Source: Methanobrevibacter thaueri (GTDB lineage: Archaea > Methanobacteriota > Methanobacteria > Methanobacteriales > Methanobacteriaceae). Taken from it: a stretch of 23,576 bases of DNA. How positions within the stretch are numbered: position 1 is the stretch's first letter; each line of letters begins with the position of its first letter. The translations under genes and the position numbers were made by a program. A model generated the notes under the pieces. That model ran no database searches. It was not told the origin of the DNA and saw nothing but the letters and a program-made list of their open reading frames with translations. Location: positions 1 to 23,576 of the forward strand of contig NZ_SUTK01000026.1 in NCBI RefSeq assembly GCF_015062905.1, given 5' to 3'. Shown here piece after piece: positions 15,301 to 23,576 of this stretch.

Positions 15301-18300
15301 AGTTCCAATCAACAAGGAAAACATTTTTGAATTCTCCAAAAGGAACAGCATAACTCCAAACAGCTTGTTTTTATCTTCAACCCTTTTAACATTGTCTAAA
15401 TTCTCATACACTAAGCATATGCTTTTAACTACAATTTCAAATGGAAGAATCAATCCGAAGTATTTCAAAACATTGGCAATGATTGTAAGGTCTCTTCCGA
15501 TTGCAATGACTATTGATACCAATCAGAGTGTTTTGGATTATATTAATTCAGTGAATGATGCTTTTGTCGATACAATTGACAATGAATCTTATCCTTTTAC
15601 CAAAATATTTGAAGAATACAATTTTGTTCCGGAAATTTATTATGCATATCAAGTGGGATTATTTGATGAGAAAGTATTGAAAAATGGAAATAAAGTTAAA
15701 GTTGAACCTTTGGAACTTGATTATCCTAAATTCAACATTTGCATATATGTTGAAGAAGATTCCGAAAACATCAATCTCATCATACGTTATAATGATCAGT
15801 TATATTCCTGTGAATTGATGGAAAAATTAGTAAAAAGCATTGATTTAGTATTAAATAAATTCATGGATTCTTTAACTCAAAATGCTTCAGATGTTTCACT
15901 TTTAACTAGCCTTGAGGAAAATGAAATAGTTAAAAATGAAAATGAGTTAATATTGGACATCCATGAACCTCTATTGAAAGATAAATTTGAATTCATTGCG
16001 TCTAAAAAAGCAGACGATATTGCAGTTTATGCAAATGACGCCAATTTAACTTTCGATGAACTTAATGCAAAAGCAAATGTGTTTGCAAATTCATTAATTG
16101 ATAGGGGTTTGAAAACAAATGACAAAATCATCTTGAAATTAAATAGAACCTCTAAATTGATGATAGCACTCATAGGTGCTTTGAAAGCTGGTGTTTCATT
16201 CATTCCAGTGGATCCGAAGTATCCTCAAGAGAGAATCGCCCATATTCAGGAAGATAGCGGATGTAAGATGATTTTATCAGATAATCCTATTACTGGTGAA
16301 GTTGATATTGATGATTTGCTTGATGGAGTTAAAACTCAAAATCCAAATGTGGATTTAAAAAATGATGATATTGCACTACTGATTTACACATCAGGTTCAA
16401 CAGGTCTTCCAAAAGGAGTAATGATAAAGCAGGACAGCATTACAAATTATATTAAGCCAACTCCTGAAAATTCACCAATAAATGCAATAGCAAATGAGGT
16501 TTCCAGAATGTTGTCCATAACTACCGCTTCATTTATTGCATTCCTGCGTGAATCCTTCGCATCTGTTATGAATGGAGTTCCAATGGTTCTTGCAGATGAG
16601 GAAACATCAATGAACCCTATTAGATTGGCTAAGTTAATTAAGGAATATGAAATTGACGGAATGTCAGCGACACCATCCAGACTGCAGCAATATCTAACGA
16701 TTGATGATTTCAGAAGTGCTGTAAAAGATATTAATGTTATCACTATCGGTGGTGAAAAGTTCATTGAGTCATTATATCCTACATTGGTTAAGTATACTGA
16801 TGCAGATATTTATAACTCCTATGGTCCAACAGAGGTAACTGTCGCATCTCATGCAAAATTGATGAAAGATAACGTTGTCTCTGAAGGAAAGCCTATCCAC
16901 AACACTATAGATTCAATTGTGGACATTGACAATAATCCCCTGCCAAACAATATTGTGGGAAACATTGCGCTTGGTGGAGTGGGAGTTTCTGCAGGATATT
17001 GGAACAAACCTGAGTTAACAGAAGAGGTATTTTATACAAAAAATAATATTCCTTATTACAATACCGGTGATTTAGGCTATAGGCGTGATGACGGTGAATT
17101 GGTGGTTGTAGGAAGGGCAGACTCACAGATTAAACTTAGAGGTTTGAGAATAGAAACCGGTGAAATTGAAAACGTCATTCTAAAAAACAGCACTATTGAC
17201 CTGGTATTTGTTAATGTGCAGGTCATCAATGATACCGAATACTTATGCGCATATTATGTTGCGGATTCACAAATCGATACCAATAAACTAAAAGAAGACA
17301 TTTCACAGGAATTAACAGATTACATGATTCCGACATTCTTTATTCAATTGGATGAATTGCCTTTAAATCCTAACGGTAAACTGGACAGGAAAAAATTGCC
17401 TCTGCCATCAGTCGATGATGAGATAACAGAAGTTGTTGAGGCTTCCACTGAATTAGAACAACGTGTATTGGATATGTGTAGGGAAATTATTTCCAAAGAG
17501 GACTTTGGTGTCACAACCAATCTTTTCAATATTGGTTTCACATCACTTACTGTCATTCAGCTGCTTGCAAGGATTTCTGAAGAGCTAAAAGTCGATGTAA
17601 GTATAATGGACATGATGAAGTCAAAAAACATTGCGGAAATAGCCAAAATTGTTGAAAATTGCGATAAAGATGATGAGAGCCTTGAAAATGAGAATTATGA
17701 ATTGACTCCAAACCAGTTGGGAGTTTATTTTGAATGCATTAAAAATCCCGACGATACCACTTATAATCTTCCAAAAAAGATTTCATTCAATAAAAACATT
17801 GATGCAATGAAATTAAGGGAGTCTATCATAAAAGCAATAGATTTACATCCATTTTTAAAAAATAGAATAGTCATCGATGGCGCCAAAGTACTTAACCGCA
17901 AATGTGAATCTATTGGAATCGATGAAATAGAGATTGAGGAAATAAATGAAATAACTTCTGATGTTGTATCTAAGTTCGTCGAACCTTTTGATATTATAGA
18001 TAATCAATTATTCAGATTTAAAATTTATGTAACTCCATCCAATACTGTTTTACTCGCTGATTTCCATCATTTGATTGTTGACGGTACTTCACTTAATGTT
18101 TTATTCAATGATATTTCAGCAATATATGACGGGGATGAAGATAGGCTAAGCAATGCTGGAGCCGACACTTATGAGTATATTTCAAAAGAAAATAACTACA
18201 AACTGTCCGAAGATAATGCGAAAAGTGAGAAGTTCTTTGATGATATGCTGTGTGATTTTGATGAAAATACGGTTTTAACTACAAATCTCACCGGGGATGA

Positions 18301-21300
18301 AGAAAATGCTGATCTTGCCGTGGTCAGATCAAGGATTGAAAAAGATATGGTTGATGAATTCTGCAGCCATCAAAAAATTAGTCCAAACATTTTATTCATG
18401 TCTTCGACCGTATTAACTCTTAGCAAATATGTATCAAATACTGATATTCTAATATCAACACTGTTCAATGGTAGAAATAATCCTAAATATCAAAATACCA
18501 TTGGTATGCTGGTTAAAACAATACCGATTGCATTTAAAACAGATAGAAATATGGATATTAAAAAATATTTTGAATTTGTCAATAACATCTGGCTAAATGT
18601 TTTAAACCATTCCTCTTATAATTATGTTGAGATTGCAAACAAATACGAATTGAATACTGATTTCCTATATGCATTTCATGGAAAGATCATTGAAGAGGTA
18701 TCTTTGAATGGTGAAAAATACCCGAGGGAATCAATCGACCATGATTTGATGTCCTGTAAAATAAGTTTAAATGTCATTGAAGTCGATGATGATTATGAAA
18801 TCTCTGTGGATTATAATGATGAACTCTACACTGAAGATTACGTATCCACATTCATCAATTCCGTTATAACCATCATAAAGGAATTTATGGCAAATGATAA
18901 TGTTTTATCTGATATTAAGCTTAAGGATATTGCAATCATCCCGGAAGATAGTGAAATCGAGTTTGAAGATATCGATGTTAATGTCGTTCACAGGTTATTT
19001 GAAAACAGGGTAAAGGAAAATCCTGATAAAACTGCTTTAATTAGTTGTGATGGCGAATTTACCTATGACCAGTTAAATAGGAAAGCCAATCGCGTTGCTC
19101 ATGCCCTTATTAAAAGGGGAGTAAAGATAGGAGATAAGGTCTTGCACATGCTTCCAAGAACAAGCAATATATTGCTTGCCACTTTGGGAATATTGAAAGC
19201 TGGTGCAACATTCATACCTTTAGCCAATGACTATCCTGAGGAACGTGTAGAATATATTCGTGGAAATTGTGAGGCCAAATGGATAATTTCAGATAATGAT
19301 TTCGAAAATGCAATCAGGATAGAAGATTTATTAAATGAATCTTCTGATGAAAGCAACCCTAATCTCGAAATCCCGGCTGACAGTCTTGCATATATGATTT
19401 ACACTTCAGGTTCGACTGGAAATCCTAAGGGAGTAATGGTTACTCACAACAATATTTCAAATTTCCTTGTCAATGACGAGAGAAATTTAACTTATAGGTA
19501 TTATAGCAGTGTTGAACGTGTGCTTGCATTGACAACCGTTTCATTCGATGCATCAATTCTTGATTTGCTGGGCACAATGTCATTTGGAAATACGCTGATA
19601 TTTGCAAGTGATTCACAGACAAAGGATGTTTTTGAACTCACTGATTTAATCAAAAGAACTAGACCTGAATTGTTGGATACAACACCTTCAAGATTATTGC
19701 AATTTTTGGAATTTGACTGTTTTGAAGATTTAATGAGCAGTTTTAAAATATTCACAATAGGAGGGGAGAAATTCTCCGTTGAATTATTGGATGCGCTTGA
19801 AGATTTCCAATGTGATGTGTATAATGCATATGGGCCTACCGAAACCACGATTCAAAGTAATGTGAAAAAAATTGACGGAAAGAATAGGATTAGTGTTGGA
19901 AAAGCTTTATATCCTTTTGTCACAGACGTAAGGGATGTCGATGGTAAACTATTGCCTGATGGAGTGGTTGGTGAGCTGTATATTGGAGGTCCATGTGTAA
20001 CTAAAGGATACTACAATAATCCTGAAAAGACCGCTGAGGTTTATACAACAATAAATAATATTCCATATTATCGCAGTGGGGATTATGCATATAAATTTGA
20101 TGATGAAATATACATTCTTGGCAGAATCGATAATCAAATCAAGCTTAGGGGATTGAGGATCGAACCGGATGAGATTTCAAATGTCATCTCACAGTATGGC
20201 CCTATAAACAGTTCCATTGTTGTGATAAAGAAAATTAATGGAATTGAACATCTATGCGCTTATTATACTGCTTCTGAAAAGATTGATGTAACTGATTTGA
20301 AAACCAGTATCTCAAATAGATTGACACCATATATGGTTCCAACGGCATATATGCAATTGGATTCATTTCCTCAAACTGCAAACGGTAAAACGGATATTAA
20401 AAACTTGCCTGAACCGGAATTAACTTTGGATTATGTTGCACCTGAAAATGAAGTTGAGGCATTCTTTGCAAAAAGCTTTGAGGAAATATTGGGAATTGAT
20501 AAGGTTGGTGTAACCAATAACTTCTTTGAAATCGGCGGAACATCCCTGTTAGTAACTAAAGTTACAATAAATGCAATAAACAACGGGTATGATATTAATT
20601 ATGGGGATTTATTTGCAAATCCAACCCCTAGACAATTGGCCGAGTTTATTTCATCCGACGATAATGCCGTAAAAAATGAGATTGCCGATTATGACTACAC
20701 TTTAATTGACAACTTATTGGCGAAAAACAACATCAAAAACTTCTTCAATGAACCATGCAGCGATAGTTTAGGCAATGTCTTATTGACCGGAGCCACCGGG
20801 TTTTTAGGAATTCATATTTTACGGGAGTTGCTGGAAAATGATGCCGGAAACATATACTGTCTTATCAGGTCTAAAGGCAATCTAAGCGGAGAGGATAGAT
20901 TAAAATTATTATTATTTTATTATTTCTCGACCGATTATGCTGATTTCTTCCATGATAGGCTGCATATTGTTGATGGAGATATAACTGACTTTGAAGACTT
21001 CAGAAAACTCATCCCATATGACATTAACACAATAATAAACAGTGCGGCCAATGTGAAACATTTCTCATCAGGCACAGACATCGAAGATATTAATTATGGC
21101 GGTGTGCTCAACGGATTGGAATTTGCGAAATTAAAGAAATGTAAATATGTTCAGGTTTCAACTGTAAGCACTGCAGGTGAAAGCATCAATAACTATCCTC
21201 CGGAGGATAGGCTTTACTGTGAACAGGATTTATACATTGGTCAGAAGGTTGACAATCAGTATCTTGGCAGCAAATTCCTGGCTGAAAGAGCAGTGCTGCA

Positions 21301-21868
21301 GGCTGCATGTGATGACCAGCTTGATGTTAAGATTATGAGGGTTGGAAACTTAATGGCAAGGACTTCAGACAGTGAATTCCAGATTAACTTCCGTTCAAAC
21401 GGTTTCATCAACAGGCTTAAATCATTTGTTACAGTTGGCAAATTCCCATATTCAATGCTAAATAATAATTTTGAACTGAGTCAGATTGACACAACCGCAA
21501 AATCAATTGTTGAACTGTCAAAGACTCCAAAAAATTGTGTAGTATTCCATCCATACAATAATCATTTTGTAACCTTCGCAGATATCCTGAACATTTTCGA
21601 ATCTTTAGATATCGATATTGAAATTGTAGACCAGGATGAATACGAAAGGTCATTTGAAGAAACAATGAAGGATGAAAGTAAGCAAGATGGACTTTCAGGA
21701 TTCATCACTTCAATTGGAGAAGGTAAAGAGAAGAAAATATGGGTTAAAGATGAAAATGATTATACAATCCAGGTATCTCATTTATTAGGTATAAACTGGC
21801 CTTTAATATCTGAGGAATACATCTATAATTTCATCAAATTCCTTAAAGACTTTGGATTTTTTGATTAG
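12359..21868 (+). CDS. Non-ribosomal peptide synthetase, partial C-A-T-C-A-T-C-A-T-R
   Basis: 3169-residue multimodular assembly line. Approximate domains: truncated condensation-like segment 1-190; A1 197-680 (FTSGSTGNPKG at about 346); T1 690-755 (LGLTSL, Ser722); C1 775-1190 (HHILFDG at 896); A2 1203-1685 (YTSGSTGLPKG at 1343); T2 1697-1765 (Ser1729); C2 1778-2200 (HHLIVDG at 1903); A3 2205-2685 (YTSGSTGNPKG at 2348); T3 2695-2765 (IGGTSL, Ser2729); reductase 2790-3169 with GATGFLG at about 2811 and YLGSK, Tyr2968/Lys2972. Each A domain has the NGK lysine near its end. There is no thioesterase; release is by NAD(P)H reduction to an aldehyde or alcohol. No epimerase or methyltransferase is seen. 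The ATG at 12359 is chosen because GGTGA precedes it; a TTG eight codons upstream is less likely. The exporter gene follows by 14 bases. Product unknown; three monomers predicted. Confidence 0.97.
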   Translation: MQNLKGYNDCLTNIPNVNESTFNQIILNFEKKIQESFFISAMSVYLSRINQSEGIVFKIYRNNKEIPLKIKYNENSSVNYLLSEVDELINNLQEENYIFDNELLHAYSIFNIENNFEFVPHEKSILNCLFDENSVKFVYNDSIFSQVQMEFLIDNIKDLIKRMDENPDIPLKDLNIVSDNEMELLKRFSKTDRLDFDKNETIMNYIHDNALKMPNQVAVSDTITDITYDEFDRYINALSAILHNLGVEKGECVGVLLPRIPMYIVSCMGITRNGSVFVPLDLTYPKDRIDYIIEESEMDYIISSKSVDFTSQFEDKNILYIEDLDLDTDEVSPNNVVASDLAAIYFTSGSTGNPKGVKVSHYTFLLEALYSSKYLTSGSDIACYVNLTFAFSVVSYASFIKGANCIILNEHLKENVPELIEFLQVTPLDALILPTVLGATILERTEIKTKNMIIAGERLKEATPTILSRKTNLINCYGSTEALVMAYQDVKKASQLDEIPVGYPAGNTWVYILDKNNMPVPIGVPGEIVASGLKLALGYHNNETQTNETFVENPFSDCWENERMVHTRDQGYLTFDGELVVKGRIDRQIKLRGLRIEPGEIENVVLNYSPSITNVVVELRNDNLVCYYISDGEIDEDDLNEFIKSKVTPYMVPSFYMKMDEFPLNLNGKVDVKALPTPEFDIEEIIEPETEMEIKLFEIISKVLKTDKFGVTTDLIKLGLTSLSSIKIAYEIASNWGVQLSIKELSESKDIQNLATLIDTPIESAEVSHEKQDLYPLSQNQLGVYFESIKYPDKLIYNTTSAVDLGANIDVEKLKSSIINLVNKYTYLKSILFEENGKTYLKRQDDEAVAVDIFESLVTDEIKNSFARPFDLFKGPLYRFEIYYTEDKTVLLMDVHHILFDGTSVNLFINELLDEYDDVNNAEAVSSGFDFILDEKELEGTEKYLKAKEFFEDRLADIENVTSIEPDIIGEKELGSLKEVSVPINKENIFEFSKRNSITPNSLFLSSTLLTLSKFSYTKHMLLTTISNGRINPKYFKTLAMIVRSLPIAMTIDTNQSVLDYINSVNDAFVDTIDNESYPFTKIFEEYNFVPEIYYAYQVGLFDEKVLKNGNKVKVEPLELDYPKFNICIYVEEDSENINLIIRYNDQLYSCELMEKLVKSIDLVLNKFMDSLTQNASDVSLLTSLEENEIVKNENELILDIHEPLLKDKFEFIASKKADDIAVYANDANLTFDELNAKANVFANSLIDRGLKTNDKIILKLNRTSKLMIALIGALKAGVSFIPVDPKYPQERIAHIQEDSGCKMILSDNPITGEVDIDDLLDGVKTQNPNVDLKNDDIALLIYTSGSTGLPKGVMIKQDSITNYIKPTPENSPINAIANEVSRMLSITTASFIAFLRESFASVMNGVPMVLADEETSMNPIRLAKLIKEYEIDGMSATPSRLQQYLTIDDFRSAVKDINVITIGGEKFIESLYPTLVKYTDADIYNSYGPTEVTVASHAKLMKDNVVSEGKPIHNTIDSIVDIDNNPLPNNIVGNIALGGVGVSAGYWNKPELTEEVFYTKNNIPYYNTGDLGYRRDDGELVVVGRADSQIKLRGLRIETGEIENVILKNSTIDLVFVNVQVINDTEYLCAYYVADSQIDTNKLKEDISQELTDYMIPTFFIQLDELPLNPNGKLDRKKLPLPSVDDEITEVVEASTELEQRVLDMCREIISKEDFGVTTNLFNIGFTSLTVIQLLARISEELKVDVSIMDMMKSKNIAEIAKIVENCDKDDESLENENYELTPNQLGVYFECIKNPDDTTYNLPKKISFNKNIDAMKLRESIIKAIDLHPFLKNRIVIDGAKVLNRKCESIGIDEIEIEEINEITSDVVSKFVEPFDIIDNQLFRFKIYVTPSNTVLLADFHHLIVDGTSLNVLFNDISAIYDGDEDRLSNAGADTYEYISKENNYKLSEDNAKSEKFFDDMLCDFDENTVLTTNLTGDEENADLAVVRSRIEKDMVDEFCSHQKISPNILFMSSTVLTLSKYVSNTDILISTLFNGRNNPKYQNTIGMLVKTIPIAFKTDRNMDIKKYFEFVNNIWLNVLNHSSYNYVEIANKYELNTDFLYAFHGKIIEEVSLNGEKYPRESIDHDLMSCKISLNVIEVDDDYEISVDYNDELYTEDYVSTFINSVITIIKEFMANDNVLSDIKLKDIAIIPEDSEIEFEDIDVNVVHRLFENRVKENPDKTALISCDGEFTYDQLNRKANRVAHALIKRGVKIGDKVLHMLPRTSNILLATLGILKAGATFIPLANDYPEERVEYIRGNCEAKWIISDNDFENAIRIEDLLNESSDESNPNLEIPADSLAYMIYTSGSTGNPKGVMVTHNNISNFLVNDERNLTYRYYSSVERVLALTTVSFDASILDLLGTMSFGNTLIFASDSQTKDVFELTDLIKRTRPELLDTTPSRLLQFLEFDCFEDLMSSFKIFTIGGEKFSVELLDALEDFQCDVYNAYGPTETTIQSNVKKIDGKNRISVGKALYPFVTDVRDVDGKLLPDGVVGELYIGGPCVTKGYYNNPEKTAEVYTTINNIPYYRSGDYAYKFDDEIYILGRIDNQIKLRGLRIEPDEISNVISQYGPINSSIVVIKKINGIEHLCAYYTASEKIDVTDLKTSISNRLTPYMVPTAYMQLDSFPQTANGKTDIKNLPEPELTLDYVAPENEVEAFFAKSFEEILGIDKVGVTNNFFEIGGTSLLVTKVTINAINNGYDINYGDLFANPTPRQLAEFISSDDNAVKNEIADYDYTLIDNLLAKNNIKNFFNEPCSDSLGNVLLTGATGFLGIHILRELLENDAGNIYCLIRSKGNLSGEDRLKLLLFYYFSTDYADFFHDRLHIVDGDITDFEDFRKLIPYDINTIINSAANVKHFSSGTDIEDINYGGVLNGLEFAKLKKCKYVQVSTVSTAGESINNYPPEDRLYCEQDLYIGQKVDNQYLGSKFLAERAVLQAACDDQLDVKIMRVGNLMARTSDSEFQINFRSNGFINRLKSFVTVGKFPYSMLNNNFELSQIDTTAKSIVELSKTPKNCVVFHPYNNHFVTFADILNIFESLDIDIEIVDQDEYERSFEETMKDESKQDGLSGFITSIGEGKEKKIWVKDENDYTIQVSHLLGINWPLISEEYIYNFIKFLKDFGFFD

Positions 21869-21882
21869 GGGAGAGTGATACT

Positions 21883-23576
21883 GTGTATGAAAGAAATCAT
21901 GATTTAATATATAGCAAATTCAAGGAATTTTTCTTTCCAACATTATTGACTGCTATGGCGGGAAATATCTGTCTGGTTGTAGATTCCATACTTGTAAGTT
22001 TCTTCGTTGGTGTGGCAAACTTGTCTGCAATACAATTGGTTTCACCACTGCTTACCTTTGTGAATCTGATTTATTGGATGGTCGGACTTGGGGGAAGCAT
22101 CCTCTGTTCGGTTTCTAAAGCGGAATTTGATGATGAGTCAAGCAACAGTTATTTTTCCATATCGATTTCATCCCTTATCATATTGGGAATAATCATCACA
22201 ATCGTCGGATTGGTATTTTCAAATAATATTCTAGGTGTTTTATGCAGGGCTCAACAATTATTGCCTATGGTAAACTCATTTTACACAGTCACATTATTGG
22301 GAATACCTTTTTTATGCTATCTGATGTCAGTATCCTATTTTGTCAGGGTTGATGGAATGCCTAATTTGGCTTTTAGAGCCATACTGCTGGCCAATATTGT
22401 TAATCTTTGTTTTGATGTTATTTTCATGGGCGTTCTTAAGATAGGCATTGGCGGCGCAGCATGGGCGACATTAGTTGGTTATGCAGTAGGATCCGTTTTT
22501 ATTTCAACATATTTCTTCAAGTCAGAAAGAACATTAAAATTTATCAAGTTAAAAGTAAAAGCATTCTTTGATAAGTTTAGGGAAATTTGCAAATCCGGTT
22601 TTCCGAGTTCATCAACACAGTTATACTTCACACTCAAAATATACTTTTATAATGTTTTGATTACCCTTTTTGTAGGGGAAACCGGCATAGCGGCATTTTC
22701 AATTTGTGACAACAGCACATTCATCCTATATATGTTTCTAATCGGGGCATCTCAGACAATGTCTTCACTCGTTTCGGTTTACTTTAAGGAAGAGGATTAT
22801 TCCAGCGTTTCCTACATTGTTAAAAAATCATTAATGTTCGCGCTAATTCCAAGTGTTGCATTTTCACTGATCATAATTCTTTGCCCGAATGTAATGTTGA
22901 TGCTGTATAGCGTTAAAAATCCGGCATTCGTGCCTACTGTATTAAATGCATTGAGAATATTCGCAATTAGTTTTGTCGGTGTTGCAATAACATTCCTATT
23001 CACTTTTTATTCTCAGGCTATTCAGAAAAATTCAATTTCTTCAATCGTTTCACTGCTTGAAGGATTGATTTTCCCTTGCGGGTCTGCAGCAATATTGCTG
23101 TTCATTCTCGGGGAAAATGGTATCTGGATTTCATTTGCAGTAGCCGAAGCAGCTACAATTCTATTCATTTTCATATATTCAAGATATTTGAACAGAAAAA
23201 CCGATGGGGAATATACCGGATTCTTTATTAATAAGCATAATGATGATAAAAAAGTATTTGAGTATACAATTGATGGCAATGTTAAAGACGCTGTTGAGCT
23301 GGCCCATCAAGTTCAGGATTATTTGTCTGGAAACAAGTCTTCTGCTCTAGTCAGTTTAGCAATTGAAGAGATGCTTGTAAATATAATTAATATCAACGAT
23401 AATATTGATGCAATTGATGTCATTGTTAGAGATAATGATGATAACATATTGATCTCCATTAAAGATAATGGAATCGACTTTAATCCTGTAATTGAAAATG
23501 ATGATCTTGAATTTGATAATATCAGTGTTTTAAATAAAATTGCAGATAAAAATGATTATTCTAGAGTGTTGGGTTT
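21883..23576 (+). CDS. MATE-family exporter fused to an RsbW-like HATPase domain (open at window end)
   Basis: Runs off the right edge; 564 residues are visible and there is no stop in frame. Residues about 10-440 are a MATE efflux protein with roughly 12 hydrophobic helices, starting IYSKFKEFFFPTLLTAMAGN and containing VDSILVSFFVG and the pseudo-repeat CKSGFPSSSTQLYF. MATE proteins export small molecules using sodium or proton gradients. After a linker, residues about 460-564 form a GHKL ATPase domain: N box LAIEEMLVN (Glu495, Glu496, Asn500) and G1 box KDNGIDF (Asp528, Gly530, Phe532), the arrangement seen in anti-sigma kinases such as RsbW/SpoIIAB. The start is GTG at 21883, 14 bases after the NRPS stop, with GGGGAG at 21868-21873; the next in-frame ATG would remove the first helix. 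It is probably co-transcribed with the NRPS and exports its product. Confidence 0.9.
   Translation, partial: MYERNHDLIYSKFKEFFFPTLLTAMAGNICLVVDSILVSFFVGVANLSAIQLVSPLLTFVNLIYWMVGLGGSILCSVSKAEFDDESSNSYFSISISSLIILGIIITIVGLVFSNNILGVLCRAQQLLPMVNSFYTVTLLGIPFLCYLMSVSYFVRVDGMPNLAFRAILLANIVNLCFDVIFMGVLKIGIGGAAWATLVGYAVGSVFISTYFFKSERTLKFIKLKVKAFFDKFREICKSGFPSSSTQLYFTLKIYFYNVLITLFVGETGIAAFSICDNSTFILYMFLIGASQTMSSLVSVYFKEEDYSSVSYIVKKSLMFALIPSVAFSLIIILCPNVMLMLYSVKNPAFVPTVLNALRIFAISFVGVAITFLFTFYSQAIQKNSISSIVSLLEGLIFPCGSAAILLFILGENGIWISFAVAEAATILFIFIYSRYLNRKTDGEYTGFFINKHNDDKKVFEYTIDGNVKDAVELAHQVQDYLSGNKSSALVSLAIEEMLVNIININDNIDAIDVIVRDNDDNILISIKDNGIDFNPVIENDDLEFDNISVLNKIADKNDYSRVLG

Noticed and set aside
21700..21868. 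Thioesterase at the NRPS end
   Set aside because: No GxSxG motif is present; the C-terminal domain has the Rossmann GATGFLG and YxxxK of a reductase.
22812..23279. Minus-strand open frames over the exporter
   Set aside because: They are shadows of the continuous plus-strand MATE-HATPase frame, which has clear domain motifs.

Overview
This AT-rich window most likely comes from a methanogenic archaeon of the Methanobrevibacter type (Methanobacteriales). The evidence is an archaeal L15e ribosomal protein, a histone-fold protein, an FmdE-family protein, an archaeal COG1325-type RNA-binding exosome-associated protein, a tRNA-Gln with the archaeal A1-U72 pair, TATA-box promoters with some apparently leaderless starts, and a large archaeal NRPS. 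NRPS genes are established knowledge for the Methanobrevibacter ruminantium genome. Genus is inference; no search was run.

Layout. 160-2379: a DUF3795-like cysteine-rich protein (minus), divergent from a GT4 glycosyltransferase and an FmdE-like protein (plus). 2380-3172: a T-rich spacer, then a small secreted repeat protein under a promoter carrying a near-ideal palindrome. 3392-5504: L15e, the RNA-binding protein, an AlkD-family protein and a membrane-anchored Ig-like protein, all plus strand. 5556-8161: a BASS-family transporter (plus) convergent with an NSS/SNF-family transporter (minus). 8406-11760: a minus-strand series of a histone with an unusual C-terminal tail, an alpha/beta hydrolase, a multi-zinc-ribbon protein and a 3-hydroxyacyl-CoA dehydrogenase. 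11761-12358: a 335-base gap with a possible small structured RNA, then tRNA-Gln(CTG), then the NRPS promoter region.

The accessory core is 12359 to the window end. A 3169-residue NRPS has the order partial C - A - T - C - A - T - C - A - T - R, so it is predicted to build a three-unit product released reductively as an aldehyde or alcohol. The first two adenylation domains lack the aspartate that normally holds the substrate alpha-amino group; the third keeps it. Fourteen bases downstream begins an open-ended gene encoding a MATE-family exporter fused to an RsbW-like HATPase domain. The two probably form one operon for making and exporting a small peptide-like molecule, with a built-in switch-kinase-like module on the exporter. 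Archaea have no sigma factors, so the partner of that module is an open question.

Other oddities are a tRNA-Gln with C instead of U at position 33, an array of alternating TGATAT half-sites over the NRPS promoter, and two other clean palindromes next to promoters.
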